Shown: positions 42,501-55,102 of the stretch, piece by piece
How the letters are laid out: every line of letters starts with the position of its first letter
Position numbering within the stretch: position 1 is the first letter of the stretch
Source of the DNA: Blastobasis lacticolella
Lineage: Eukaryota; Arthropoda; Insecta; Lepidoptera; Blastobasidae
Assembly (NCBI GenBank): GCA_905147135.1
Contig: LR990044.1
Location: 5,708,122-5,772,121 of the forward strand
Length of the DNA stretch: 64,000 nucleotides
Reading direction: 5' to 3'
Program-made: the position numbers and the translations under genes
Notes under the pieces: generated by a model
What the model saw: the letters and a program-made list of their open reading frames with translations, nothing else
Told to the model about the DNA's origin: nothing
The model's database searches: none

Positions 42501-45500
42501 GTAGTCAACTCACCCGTTCAACAAGCCAGCAGTGTAACGACATGGGGTCGACATGTGGCGACAACTCGTCGTCAGTCGGGAGCGTCACCCGCGCCGGCGC
42601 ACCCGCTGGGATGCATTTCGACGCTGCAATAAACAAGATACAATATTAGCCGTGTGGTGTCCGGCAGAGTAGAATAGCACCGACCCCTTACACTCGTGGG
42701 TGTCGTACAAGGCGACTAATGTTTTCGAGGCAAAAGATCTAGGCTCTATAGATTGGGAAATGGGCAGCAGCGTTTTCAATTGTCATATTTATAACACTGC
42801 GATCTCCAACCCGCCTGTCGAGCGTGGAGATTGTGGCAATATCCTCCCCTTCCGTGGGAGAGGCCCTAAGTTCTGCAGTGGACTGATATGGGATGTGATG
42901 ATGATGAATATACAAAACAACTTTACACCAACAACATTGACGACCTGAGTGGTTCAGTTGGTTTATATGCTGCGCCGAGGTGTGCGATCGAACCCGGGCG
43001 ATTCCCGGCCGAGCAGAAATTGAAATGATGAATGTTAATTTCTGTTACGGGTCTGGATGTACTAATTATAATAAGTAAGTATCAAAAATTAATCTAACAC
43101 CCATAACACAAGCTTTGCTTACTTTGAGGCTAGATGGCGCTGTGTGAATTTTTCCAAGCATATTTATTTTATTATGATTGACTAGTGGACCCGGCGCGAC
43201 TTCGTTCGCGTACACCTACTTTACTCCGACCTACCCTTTTTTTCTAGCTTAAAACCTTCCTTTTGAATCACTCATCTAATTGTTGAAAACCGCATTAAAA
43301 TCCGTTACGTAGTTTAAAAGATCTAAGCGTATAGATACATAGGGACAGACGGCAGGAAGCGACTTTGTTTTATACTATGTATAGATGAGACATCACTGTC
43401 CCACTGGAGCATCACTGTACCACAAGGCCACCTGTGGTATCGGTATGCGACTCGCAATACAAGAAGTACCGGGTTCGAACCGCCATATACCAATGACTCT
43501 TTTCCGAATTATGTACAGTTAAATACTAACCTATGCTCTTACGGTGAGGGAAAACATTGTGAAGAAATCTGCACATTCACGACTGAATGTGTAATAATGA
43601 TCTAATATGGTCAGGTTCCTGGACCTGGACTGGTTCAGGAGGTCAGATGGCAGTCGCTCCACTGTAATTATCTGATCTGCCAAATAATGGATCATGGCCA
43701 AGGCGGACTCTGGGCCTTTAGAGTACAACCGGGACATTAACGCCAAGACGATTATGACAAGCAAATACGGAATCCTACTGCACGTGGCACGACACGTCTT
43801 GGCCGCTTTTTCACTAGATACGAAGCTTACCATCAAGAACAGCGATATGATAATATTGCGGCTATAATGCAGTAGAATTAATTTCCCGATAAAGAAGTAA
43901 TATAGTGTGCAGGTGATTCCCCCAAGTAAAATAGATGCAGGATCATCGAACTGTTGAGAATGTTCTGGCATAAGTAATCTAATCTAAGTGTGCAGTTGAG
44001 TACTTAGTGTTAAAATGATAGGTGATAGACTTGTGCGTGCTATAACGAAAAACAACATTGCAACATTAAAGAGCAACTTCCGCTTGATTAGTAATAATTT
44101 ACTACTAGTAAAGCAAAATATGTTTATTGCACTTACTTCGAAGGCACAAAAGTACAAAACATACCAAGACAATAACTAAAGGAGAAAAGCTATAAAAATA
44201 CCTAAAAATGCGTCAACTGTCATTATCGTGCCATGGAGAAGTGCAATGGACCGCACTCAGCGTCATACCACGGCTGACGCAGTGGCGCTGGTTTTCAGTG
44301 CACTTCATTTAATTATTATTATTATTTGCGATTACTAAATCTGCCAACTACGATGACGCGGAAAAACCGCTGCAGGTCTCGCTGAAAACCAGCGCCGCAG
44401 TTCATGCCTGAGTGAGGATCTTTTTGCACAAACACACCACCACAACACATTATTAATTACACTACACAATTATCGCTTTAAGCGATAAGGCCGCCGGTTG
44501 CTTTTATTTGTTTATTTTTTTTCCTCTGTTTTTGTTTTATTCTATGTATAAGCAATAAAGAATTTTTCATTCATTCATTCAATAAATAATAAAGTCAAGT
44601 AGGTATATACATCGGCACTGTTTAGTCTTCCCGTGTATTTTATATTGTGACAATTGTATTCTATATATGTTTTTTTTAATACCACTGAGGTAGCAAACAA
44701 GCAAAGGCCTGCCTGATGGTAAGCAGTCACCTCAGCCTATGGATGTTTGCAATACCAGGGGTGCCACCCACGCGTTGCCGTAAAAAAATTTTTACCCCTT
44801 TCTTGAAGAACTCCATGTTGTATGTATGCTTTTTTTTTTCAATGTTGTGGTGTTGTTGTTTGTGGCAATAAATGTTCTTTCTTTCTTTCTACATACCAAG
44901 TTCCAAGGCTCGCACCACGGCCGCTGGTAGCGTGGAAGATGGCGGCATAGGGCTCAACAGCACCGACCGTAGCTTCTCCAGTGGCCGGGCAGCATTGCCG
45001 CCCGCTGCCAACTCCGCCTCTAGGGCGGCAAGTGTCGCCTCGCGCTCGCCAAGCTTCTTTATTGACACCAGGATTTTGTGGCGGGCGCCTTTCGTTACAC
45101 CTGCGAATGGGAAATCGTCAGAGTTTATCAAATGCGAATTGTTCAGTTTGTTTCCTTCATATATGCAAATTGGAAGGCAGAGCACCATACCACCACCAAG
45201 TACACCATACCATACCTGCACATATACCTACACTAGGATAACAACATCAATCAACAACACACATCTGTAATTCAGGCTATTATTGACATTGATTTTGATG
45301 CGTTTTTCCGACATCCGATTCACACGCGACGTACCTTTTTGATTTGGTTTCCCGTGTTTTCGTGCGAGTCCCGCTTAATACAATTATCATCATCATCGTC
45401 CTAGCGCTTATCCCGGCCTCTGCCAGGGTCCGCTTTTCCCGTTTAATACAATAATATGTGTAACGAACGCGAGTTTAGATTAGAACAAATATCTATTGGT

Positions 45501-48500
45501 TAGCTTATTACAAGTAGGTGGTATCCTCGTTATAAAATACCATCTAGTATCAGTGGTATACCGTCTAGGTAATATTCTTATAATGGCCAGAGATGAGGGT
45601 TACATAAACTTCAGTAGGAGGTTGGAGATTGCAGAAATAAAAAATATGGAAGTTAAAAATTCAGAATATAAAATGCTGATGCCTATTTTCTGGTCTGAGA
45701 TTGTCTCTCTCTAAAGGCAGAACAGGTCTATGACTACCATAGACCAGGGTCTATGGTGTGATATGTGTAATGAAATATGCAGCAACATTTTGTGAGCCAC
45801 TGTAGAGAGAGATGGTTCAAATCCTAGTCTGTTATGGGCTAATAAAATTGATGATCATAATTTGATAAATACTAACCTAACTTCTCCAGGTACTTCTCGT
45901 CCATGGCGATCATCTGCTCGTAGCTTATATTCGTGAACAGCCAAACGTACTTGTGTAGCCTGAGGCTCTTAAGCCACTGCGTTATCGTCGACATGCCCGG
46001 GTGTTCCGCGAAATTGTTCGACCTTAGGTCGTCGAGCCTCGTCTCGCTGCCCGTGGTCCCGTACATTATGCTAATCGGCCTTATTTGACTTAAACTGTGC
46101 TCACTAGATAAAGAAAAACTCCTAGGTTTCTGTACAAATGCCTCGTCGCTCAAATTCTCCGCCGACGACGACATTTGTATGAAATTCGTCGTGGGCGGCG
46201 TCAAGCTGTTCGATCTTTGGGATTTTGGCTGGGATATCGCTGCGTCGAAGTTCAGCTTTTCACCCTCTAAATTTATTTCTACATCTCGGCCGTTCTTTGA
46301 AAAAGACTCTTGTAGTAGGTCGATGAAGGAGGTCTCCACTGGTTCTATAACGCCTCTGAACTCGACGTTTTTGCCGATTGTCCGTCTGAACGTGTTGTTT
46401 GACGCCCATATGTTTGTCTCTGGCACCAAAGCGGGATCTATCCTCTGCTGCCAGACTGTCTCTATGCTTCTGTTGCCGGAAATGTGATTCTCTAAATATC
46501 GTAGCCATTCTGTCAAAGTCCTGTAAAGAAGATAATATGCTGTTAGTAATTATTCATTTTGTACAAACGGGTTAGCTGAGGATTTGCAAAAAGTCTACTA
46601 CACCAACATCTGCCGAAAAGTAACCTTTCTTTAGATTTTTTACTTAAGACCTTTTGTAGTCATGAGTACAAAAAAAAGGCAGTAGGATATTAATCGAAAC
46701 GGCCGAATCATTATCTCGAATCTAACATATCCCAACCGCCTTCTTACCACACCTCACCGCCATCTAACATATCCCAAACCCATCAAAATATCACACCTAC
46801 AACAAGTACCATAAGAAACCTCTGGTGGTGTCCAACAACAAAATCATTCGGGCCAGCGTACACCGCAGTAACCTACCCCGACCATTTTTCTGAAATGTTT
46901 TCAATGTACGACTTTTTAACAGTTTTATAATAATTCTATTTTCCTACAAGCTGCGTCTCTGGCGCCCTGTCACACGGCATGTACCCAATCCATACATAGG
47001 CATTCCATTTTAGTCCTCACAGTGACAACGCACCTTGCAAGTTGCAATGTAATGACAATGCAGTTTTGCATTTTTGTTGCCTGCAATCTAAATACATAAT
47101 ACCTGAATGTTATGGGCGACAGTTACCATTTACAATGAGGTGGGTTAGGGCATGTCGGCTCGATAGTCACTGAGTAGCATAAAAAGAAAAACAATCAAAG
47201 CCTCACAGCACTAACCTCTGATCCTGAACCGAGAGCGCCGGATGCACCAGTAGGTACGACAGCAGTTGTCGGCAGAGGTCGGGCGCGGCCGCCCGCCGCG
47301 GCGCGTCCACGCAACGCTGGACCAGCGCCGGCGCCAACGACACGTATACGTCTTTGGCTCGCTCGTTGTCGTTCCGAAGCAGGGGCAGTAGTGTCAATAG
47401 TTGGCGGAGGCGGTCGCCTTCTGTTGGCATGGGGGGGTGTAAATGATATTTTTAATTTTTTACGTAGTACCGCATCGGTGGGGCTAGCTGGTCCGACTCG
47501 TAAGCGAAAGGTTTACGTTTGGGGCTCCCATTTTCCGTACTTGGGACTCAAATTCGGTCCTTCATATGTGACTGAGAGCCGGCTAATGTAGCCTTCTAGA
47601 AGTCTATTAGTCTCTTGGGACGTTCACAGACTTCTCGAAGGGACCCGACCTCGACCTAAGCGATAGGTACCGAGTTCAATTCCCAGTGCCGCCATGTATT
47701 TACCAATTACCTTTTTCTGAATTATGTATTATAGTTGAACACTAACCTATAGGTATTGTTATGGTGAGAGAAAACATCGTGAGGAACATTTGTGCAGGTT
47801 TCCTTACGGACAACTGTATGTGTAACCATGATCATATCCAGTAAGGTTCCACTGTTAACAGGCTCACATCGATCGTTCAGATGGCAGTCGTTGTACTGTG
47901 ATTACCTGATCTGCTATGTCGTACCACAACCACAATATGCACACCAACATTATTCTTTTTTTAATACAGTTGGGTGTTCTGCAGACAATTTAGCCCCATC
48001 AAATGGAAGCAGTCACTGACGTTCAATGTGGATGTCTTAAGAGTTAGACCAGCTCCTCTGTCAACCAGAAAATTGTCATCAGCGTTTTTCTATAGTTTCA
48101 GCAATGCTATCCAACCCTGGCATGTTGGCAAACTCCAAGGGTGGAGAGTATGGTAAAACGCCTGTTACGGTGGTGGAAATTCAAGTCTCGTGGAGTCTAC
48201 AACAGTAGTTGATAAACTTGAAAAAAATAGCTAAAGGTTTTTATTTCTGATGTTTTCCCAAATTGATCCCGAGCATTCTTTCCGTAAGGCATGTCAATAA
48301 TATCTTCATAAAGTTTTGATCAAGAGTTTGCCATGTAAAAACCATGTATGTACACAGGATTTGGTTCACTTGAGTGTATGAGTCATAAAGATAGAAGTGT
48401 AAGCCAATTGCGATCGGGCTCTGAGAGCCGTGATTGATTTGGGAACACGGCAATTTAGCAAAATAAGGCAGCTGGTAGCGCATGGGTAGGTTTATAGGAC

Positions 48501-49713
48501 GTGGTAACTTTCACAATACATACAATACACATGCCCATATTATTTTACACAGGTTAACTTATCTTTCAAATCAAAACAATCATTGTCGCTTGCATGGTAC
48601 ATAACATTAATTGACACTAAAGTCATATGGTTCCTGCCTGTGAGTCTTATAATATTAGTAATATTTTAATCAACAGGACTTTATTAGTAAAACAAGTCGA
48701 GAGAAAGGAGTTGGAAATTTTTTGCATGGAGCTTGGGATACCTAAACCTTTATCTTCTTCTTATTTTTGTGAGTTTTTATTCAATTTATACGGCCAGTAT
48801 TAAGACTTTGCAGATCAACAGTGTTCATCATCACAAACAAATAATTTCTTGAAAAAATCTCCTAGTGTGCTGTTTAAGTGAGATATTTGCTTCTATAATA
48901 TTCATATCAAAACTTTGAACTGTATTCCTATCTAGATAAAGAATTTATTTTAGTTTCTAATAGGATTCTTATTAAGCTTTATTAGCAGTCTGCAGAAGTA
49001 AATTGTACATCCGATATTACATAAATATTGTCTGATCCTTGTTTAATTTTGCATTTCATTTCATCACATCTGTCCATTCAAAGGCATTGTTGAATGGACA
49101 ACAGAAAAATTAGATGCATTTTAATTTTGTTTTGTACTTGACACCTGTTTTGAAAACATGTAATCTGTAGGATGTGATTTAAGAAGTTAAATATTATGCA
49201 ATACCAATCAAGATAGTAATTGGTATCTAGTTACCTACTTATTTCATATTTTTTATATGAAGAACTGAGGGTATAATTACATTACAATTACTGAATAATA
49301 GGCATGAATAAAACGAGAATTTCCGATTAAACTATTAACAAATGAAAATTGTTTCCCATTTTACATTAAATGGGACAATTTCAACATGTTTAGTTCTCTC
49401 GGTGGCCCCATACACACCAACAAAACATCCAGCCTGTCCCAACAGAGATAAAACTCATACCGTCATCTTCGTCATCATCAGAGCGCGCGGAGAGCAGGCC
49501 GCTAAGCAGCGCCTCGTCGTTGGCGTCTCGTTCAAGCCGCTCATCCTCCGCGTGCTGCTGCAGTGCCGCCTCCACCGCCCGTTGTAACAACCTCAAGCCC
49601 GGCCACGGCACACGGCGAGCCAGGGAACACGCCATCACAGTCCGCTCGCACGCACCCCATTGCTCAAAAACCCCTGCCACGCCCCCCAACTGCTCGTAAA
49701 ACGTGCCGTTCAT
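39534..49713 (-). CDS. smg: Smaug/SAMD4 homologue, RNA-binding translational repressor, seven exons
   Basis: Exons, in transcript order: 49461-49713, 47216-47420, 45877-46520, 44897-45100, 42514-42623, 41776-41909 and 39534-39720. All junctions are GT-AG, the phases join without error, and the total is 1737 nt for 578 residues plus stop. Smaug proteins bind hairpin elements in target mRNAs in the cytoplasm and recruit deadenylation and repression factors. The N-terminal Smaug-similar region (1-175) includes CERTVMACSLARR, LLTLLPLLRND and QLLSYLLVHPALS. A Ser-rich linker precedes the SAM domain (328-385), whose RNA-contact helices hold LKSLRLHKY and VTKGARHKIL; an intron splits SAM just before VTKG. 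A PHAT-like helical part follows (CWLVERALHHESF). The end, SSLDALCLQMTEQAIN, matches the conserved SAMD4 C-terminus. The start at 49713 aligns with SAMD4; an in-frame Met lies at 49746. Introns hold SINEs, LINE tails and a mariner-like MITE. Confidence 0.95.
39773..39852 (+). mobile_element. tRNA-like SINE head, diverged
   Basis: GGAGCGTCGGTGGAATAATGG and GAGCTCGATCCCCAGTGC resemble box A and box B of a SINE head in smaug intron 6, about 55 bp from the last exon. The body is short or absent. Confidence 0.35.
40735..41475 (+). mobile_element. LINE 3' tail interrupted by a MITE
   Basis: The left part (40735-40890) has CGGTTGCTTTTCTCTTTTTC, TATGTATAAGCAATAAAG and CTGGAAGAGATCGCTCTTAG. The right part (41432-41475) resumes with the A-rich tail GTTTGAAACTGTATTTTTAC. 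A related tail is at 44460-44600. Confidence 0.6.
40891..41431. mobile_element. Mariner-type MITE with TA target duplication
   Basis: Starts CAGGGTGTTACATAATATA and ends in the reverse complement TATATTATGTAACACCCTG. TA lies at both borders (40889-40890 and 41432-41433), as expected of Tc1/mariner insertion. 541 bp, no transposase. It is nested in a LINE tail in smaug intron 6. Confidence 0.8.
41478..41723 (-). mobile_element. SINE-B, well preserved
   Basis: Full minus-strand copy from the head (CCGGCCGGGAATCGAACCCG) to the CACACAGCGCCATCTAGCCC end. It lies in smaug intron 6, 52 bp beyond the exon 6 donor, in the same orientation as the gene. Confidence 0.8.
42650..42915 (+). repeat. Dispersed repeat ending in TGATGATGAT
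   Basis: Same blocks as 23785-24060. It begins 27 bp upstream of the smaug exon 5 acceptor (exon start 42623). Confidence 0.55.
42943..43168 (+). mobile_element. SINE-B, head rearranged
   Basis: Begins ACGACCTGAGTGGTTCAGTT and ends GGCTAGATGGCGCTGTGTG. The head between the boxes is altered, with GGTGTGCGATCGAACCCGGG in unexpected orientation, as if part was inverted. Confidence 0.65.
43183..43390 (+). repeat. Dispersed repeat (GCGACTTCGTTCGCG type)
   Basis: Shares CGCGACTTCGTTCGCGT and AAAATCCGTTACGTAGTTT with the copies near 59725 and 62975. Confidence 0.45.
43425..43757 (+). mobile_element. SINE-A, full length
   Basis: Box-B-like GGGTTCGAACCGCC, body CTCTTACGGTGAGGGAAAAC, tail GGGACATTAACGCCAAGACG. 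In smaug intron 4. Confidence 0.75.
44460..44600 (+). mobile_element. LINE 3' tail
   Basis: CTTTAAGCGATAAGGCCGCC, TTGTTTTATTCTATGTATAAG and a CATTCATTCATT end, matching 40735-40845. Confidence 0.55.
44670..44800 (-). mobile_element. LINE 3' tail
   Basis: Reverse of the 28018 tail, extended by GGGGTGCCACCCACGCGTTG. About 95 bp from smaug exon 4. Confidence 0.55.
47640..47945 (+). mobile_element. SINE-A, diverged
   Basis: Box-B-like GAGTTCAATTCCCAGTGC and the body GGTGAGAGAAAACATCGTGA. In smaug intron 1. A second tRNA-like head fragment precedes it at about 47475-47530. Confidence 0.6.
47946..49460. other. Smaug intron 1, remainder
   Basis: AT-rich, with no gene or clear repeat recognised beyond the SINE-A. 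Confidence 0.4.
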
Positions 49714-50249
49714 CGCGATCACACCATAGTCTGCTACCACCACCAATTTGTTTGTGTTGCTGTCGAGTGCTCACGTCAGGCCACCGTGACAGCTGATTGC
49801 GGCCCGATCGATCCCTGTAGGCGTGCGAGCTGTCGTCACTGGTTTATCCCGGGGCCGGCAGATACGAGCAATGCACTGCGTTATAAGAACCACGTAATTT
49901 CCGAATAGGGGTAGATGGTAAACATTTTGATAATTTTTTAATTCCCGAACAATTTGTTAACAAATTCCAAAATGGCCGACTGTCATGTTTTTTTTTTATG
50001 TTGGCAGTGTTACCAGCAGAACAGCAGCAAAAGCTAAAGGTATGTCCCCATAGATGGCGTTGTCTTCGTAGATCCTAACCGACCTAACCCGACTGAATCT
50101 AAAAATGTATCTAAACCGAATTTAACTGATGATCATGTACCTATGGACATGGATATTTATGGACTGAGGACAGTTCCTCGACATGATGCCCAAAACCAGT
50201 CAACCACATTCTATCATCGCGCAGCTCGCAATCGACAGGAAGTTCATAC
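49714..50249 (-). promoter_or_regulatory. Smaug 5' flank
   Basis: The first exon and the adjacent 200 bp are CpG-rich. The promoter and 5' UTR should lie here, between the start codon and the hAT element at 50250. No core promoter motif could be fixed. Confidence 0.35.
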
Positions 50250-51559
50250 TAGAGATGAAACGGATAGTTGTTTGGCCGGATACCGGATATCCGGCCAGCC
50301 TCCTAGCCGGATAGCCGGATATCCGGCGGCCGGATATTTACAGGTCATAGTCTCTGAACAAGTTTGTGCAAGCTGTAATCGCGGCGTGGGGCTTCATACG
50401 ACTGCGTGTGTTGATGTAATTTAAAGTTTTCGTTTAATGTGAATAAAATGCGGCTTTGGCCGCGGCTCATGCTGAGCGAGGTCCCTTTATCAACTGGGAG
50501 GGCCACAGCACGGCAATGCCAGCTCGACATTTTTATAATGGCAAAAATGTGTTTGTAATTTGATGAGTTGATGTATATGTCTTTTTCTTTTTTTGTTTAT
50601 GTTGTGTTGTGACGTTTCTAGTTATAATAAATGAGTTATTATTATTATTATTATTATAATAATTTGAATGTTGAACTGAACAATTCTTCCGCCTTCATAC
50701 GGATTGATAGCTTCAAAATACGGGCTTACACATTAGCCCACAGCATCGTAGAGGATAAACGACATCGTATACTACCTCTAAATATAAAGAAATTCATATT
50801 TTAATCCAGGATAATATTTTTTCATATCTATAATATCAATATACATATATCTTGAACAGCACTTGTCTAAACTACACACGACAAAAATGCGCATTTCTGC
50901 TGATCAGCGGGTGTCACCCTGTAGGGCAAAGCACGCAATGTTCACACTCGTGGAAGTTACAAAGTCACACATATGCCCAAGAAAATTTAAGAATGCTCAA
51001 TGCGATAGTGTGAGCATGTGCTCCGTCCCAAAGATCACCTCAGTGCAAGTAGCCCTAAATTTGGCGACGACGACTCGCTGACGCGGAAGACACCCACACG
51101 CCACCTGGCTGACGGCGGTCCAACAGGACCTGAAGGACAATATTATTGACGCTGCTACTGCTCAAAATAAAAAGAAATGAAGGAAGCAGACAAGGAGAGC
51201 TGACTCCAGCTAATGGAAAAGGCATAGTGCAAAAAGAAGAGACCAGAAAACTATTAAAATGTTTTGTTAACTTACCAAATGAACGATACAAGTAGAATAG
51301 GTGCCGATGCCGACATAATCAATAGTTCTTTGATTAATATTTATGGTTTTTAAACGTTTTGATACGACTTTTTACTCGACTGCTACAGAAAGGCATATAT
51401 TTCCGATGAGCAAAATCACTTTTATGGGGCTTTTCATACATTTTTTACTATCCGGTATCTGGCCGGATATTAACGCATTATCCGGTATCCGGCCGTATAG
51501 TAAATTATGGCCGGATAGGCCGGATACCGGATAGTGGCCGGATATCCGTTACATCTCTA
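50250..51559. mobile_element. Non-autonomous hAT element, 1310 bp
   Basis: Ends TAGAGATGAAACGGATA and TATCCGTTACATCTCTA (inverted, one mismatch) with a perfect 8-bp duplication GTTCATAC at 50242-50249 and 51560-51567. Clusters of GGCCGGATA/TATCCGGCC words lie just inside both ends, a subterminal repeat layout typical of hAT transposase binding regions. No transposase frame. Confidence 0.9.
50636..50668 (+). repeat. ATT microsatellite
   Basis: About eight ATT units inside the hAT element. Confidence 0.9.
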
Positions 51560-51679
51560 GTTCATACACACACCTTGGAACCAAATTGGTTGCTAACTGT
51601 GCGGTTCAAAGGAACTTTCTCCCACGCACACTAAGGTTGTTATATGAGCTCCCTGGAGAGTCAGGGGTAGGCATATAAT

Positions 51680-52432
51680 CAGGGGCGTAGCTACCGCCGT
51701 ATCTGCCGTATCAATTATACGGGGCCCCCGGGCCATAGGGGCCCCCAAACGTGTGTAAGCAAAAACTCGTTATCCATAATTTCAGTTAAACTTTCCCTAT
51801 TTCCCGATAAAAATAATTATTTTATAGAATTTCAGACCAGGGTCGGAGGCCCCTCCGCAAAAAAGACAATTGAAATCAAGTGATACAATCCGTTTTCATT
51901 CGATTTTAGAAAAAAAACAAGACAAGTTAGTGCCCTCCACGCGCACTCATTTATTACTTCATTGAATTTTGGGTAAAATGTGCGCCTATCAGATGGCAAA
52001 AATGGTAACAATTTTGATCTCATATTGAAAATTTCATATTTTTACAACTATCGGTAGCACCAAAGGCTTAAGAAACTCCTTACTCCGTTTGTTCTTAAAC
52101 GGGTCATATGGACCTGGTTCATAATATACCTTAGCCCACACGCCCACACGCATAATCGTCTTGGCTCACACGCAATTAATCTTTGAATTTGTCTGTTTTC
52201 ATGTTAATAATGGAACGTTTTGATAGCCAAAATATCAAGAAATTTTGAGTTCTTTCGCTCGCTATTGTCACACAAATGTAGAGCTCGCTATGCTAGTCTA
52301 TGTATTGACTTAAGCTGAGACTAGGATTTAAGTTACTCATTAGTACCCCCCCCCCGTAGTTGGGGGTATCTGCTAGGAGGGCCCCTACACAATAATTGAT
52401 ACGGGGCCCCCGAAGGGCACGCTACGCCACTG
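51680..52432. mobile_element. Non-autonomous hAT element, 753 bp
   Basis: Ends CAGGGGCGTAGC and GCTACGCCACTG (inverted, one mismatch) with the perfect 8-bp duplication CATATAAT at 51672-51679 and 52433-52440. GGGGCCCCC words occur near both ends. No transposase. Confidence 0.9.
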
Positions 52433-52440
52433 CATATAAT

Positions 52441-54767
52441 TATATACAGTAAAAATATAACACATCGTCACAGTAGTCAAAGTAAAAATTGAAAGCAAAA
52501 GAATTTAATGCAGTTCCTATATAAATAGTATTCACAAGTAAAATCTTAAATTACAATATTTTTTACAAAAATATGTATATGTCAAAAATTCATTATAATT
52601 TTAAACTAAAGTCATTAAAAATAAATACAATAGTCACATTAGTCAATTTAAAAATGATTATGTACCTACATATCTAATTCAAATAATTTCAGAAATAACA
52701 GGTACCCTAGGTAGGTTAAATGATAATATTGTATAACTACAACAAAATTCCAAGTTCATATTACGTATTAGAATATAATACCTAATGATAAAAAAAGAAT
52801 TAGTTAAAAAAAAATTCGATAAATAAAAATGAATTGAATAGAATGAATTCGATAGAAAAAAATAGAGGAAAAAAGAATGGTGTGCTGAGGATCGAACCGG
52901 AGACCTCCCACAACACGAGCTACAGCCACGCGCAACACGAGCTGTCCTCAATAAAACCTCTAAGCGCTGCTCAAAATATGGGTATGTTCACCCCGCGTAT
53001 TATTCCAGAATAGTTTGTTATGGATTGTGTCGGATTTTCTGTTGCATTTGAAGTTTATGTTAACTGCAATTCACTGCCACATCACTCCGCCTTTCTTCCC
53101 ACCCTGGTCCAAACAAGTAAAGCTTGTAGGTAACTACACCTTGCACTTTAGGTGAATTTTTTCACTGTCCTTTAAAGGAATCGAGCTGACTTCACTTTCA
53201 CCAAGCCCCCGTGCACCAATTATCACTAAGAAAAAATTAATCTTGAAAAATTCTAGTTTGTTACGTAAATAAAAAACTATTTTAAACACAGTGCCAATGT
53301 TTACTACGGGCCAGTGGCGCCCTCTCCTCGACGAAAATAAATATTTTGCGCAACGGTAGATTGCGGTGTAGATTTTTAGTAGGCAAGTTTTTCCGCAATA
53401 ATATTTCTGTTATAATTAGTTCCACCTGAAGCTATATTTTCGGTTAATTCTATTCCACTACCATTAGGCAGCCTGTAAGTTTGTATAAGGTATAAAAGAA
53501 ATCGAGAGGGATCTGTTAGAACCGTAGCAAGTGGAACGCCTCCGGGAATTGGTGTGATGTATGTATAGGTGACCTACTCGTATGTATGGTCCCTAAATTA
53601 TTGTGATAGACTTTAGCCCAACTATGGCTACTTCCATTTAGTTCAAGTAATTACGATACTTTTTACAAGGTAATTATATTTTTACACCATTAATACTCTA
53701 GTGGTTGTTTTAGTTCCATTAACCGTGGTGACTGCCTTATCGGGCAAATATTACTTTAAAACCGTAATATTATTAAATGGTTTTAGTGTAGATATGTAGT
53801 ATATATGTACCTACCTAGGTACTGTATTAGTTCTAAACAGTTTGGAATTCTGTTTCTTAACCCTCAGTAAATCTGGTATCAAAATATAGGTACCTACTTT
53901 AATTTATCTTTTCGAGTCCATGAGACGTAAGTTTTAATTTCATAAAATATAAAGACATTTTTTTAAAAGTGTGTTCCGGGTTTCCTACCGCGTACCTTTG
54001 TTTACGAGTATTTTTCCCGTATACGAGTATATTTCCCGGATAATGCATGTAACTGCGTTGAAACTTGAAATAAAAACTTACGTTCCATGGACTCTGAGTC
54101 ATGATCAGAAGAATTTATGTGTAACTAAATGAGTTAACTCCTCGCGTAGTGGAGCTCGACGCACTCCTTGTGACTTCATTCATCATAGGGATCAACATCT
54201 TCGATATTTAGCTAGTCCATTATGGTAGATTCATCTTCTTTTCGATATAGGTTTGCTACTTGTCTATTAGAACCCATTTTGTAGTTTAAAGTAAAGGAAA
54301 ATATATCTACGATTAACCTGTCACGTCCCGGCGACACAATAGTGGGTGGCGAGAACAATTGATAACAATAGATTAGCTTAGAATACTTGGGATATGAGCG
54401 GTTAATGCAAAAAATCAACATTGATAAGAACTTACACAAACTGGTGGAGTCCCGTGGACTCTGTCAACGTAATGTAACTCATCGATACACTTCACACAGA
54501 TACACGTCCTCTCTTACCTACGTGTAGCGGAAGGTACTGTGATGCACAATCGCTTGAGCGTTAATTTACCCAACACTTTTAAAATCGCGCGGAGTCCCTA
54601 GGACATAACAGATCAAATGAGGGTTAAGATTAGTTATTGGCGATAAAATATTTATAAGTATTGTTCCAAATTTGGATTGTTCCCAAATTACTTAGGAACA
54701 AACCTGTTGTCGAGTGCAGATCACGACTATGGCCAGACTGATGAGGCGAGACGATCTTTTAAATGTA
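52441..54767. other. Intergenic, no gene seen
   Basis: AT-rich. A tRNA-like SINE head fragment on the minus strand at about 52880-52955 (GGATCGAACCGGAGACCTCC). No other supported feature. Confidence 0.4.
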
Positions 54768-55102
54768 AAATAATCATCTTGCCCCGGTTGTGCTCTCGAA
54801 CGCGAGGGCCCGGGGGTCCACCTAGTCCAGGATTTCGCAGATCAGGTAATTACAGTGGAGCAACTGCCATCTGACCTATGTGACCCTGTTAGCAGGGGAA
54901 CCTGACCAGATTGGATCATGGTTACACATTCAGGCGACTGAATGTGTAGGTTTCATCACAATGTTTTCCCTCACCATAAGAGCATCGGTTAGTGTATCTA
55001 CATAACTCAGAAAAGTGTCATTGGTACATGGCGGCACTGGGGTTCGAAAGCGGTACCGCGGGGTAACAGTCGGACCCCTTTACCATTAGGCCACCGACAC
55101 TC
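54768..55102 (-). mobile_element. SINE-A, near full length
   Basis: Reverse tail (ATCTTGCCCCGGTTGTGCTC), body (CAATGTTTTCCCTCACCATA) and a degraded head (CCATTAGGCCACCGACAC). Confidence 0.8.

Noticed and set aside
49390..49460. Extension of smaug exon 1 to the end of its open frame
   Set aside because: A GTATGAG donor after 49461 fits the phase of the next exon and the family alignment; the sequence beyond is intron.
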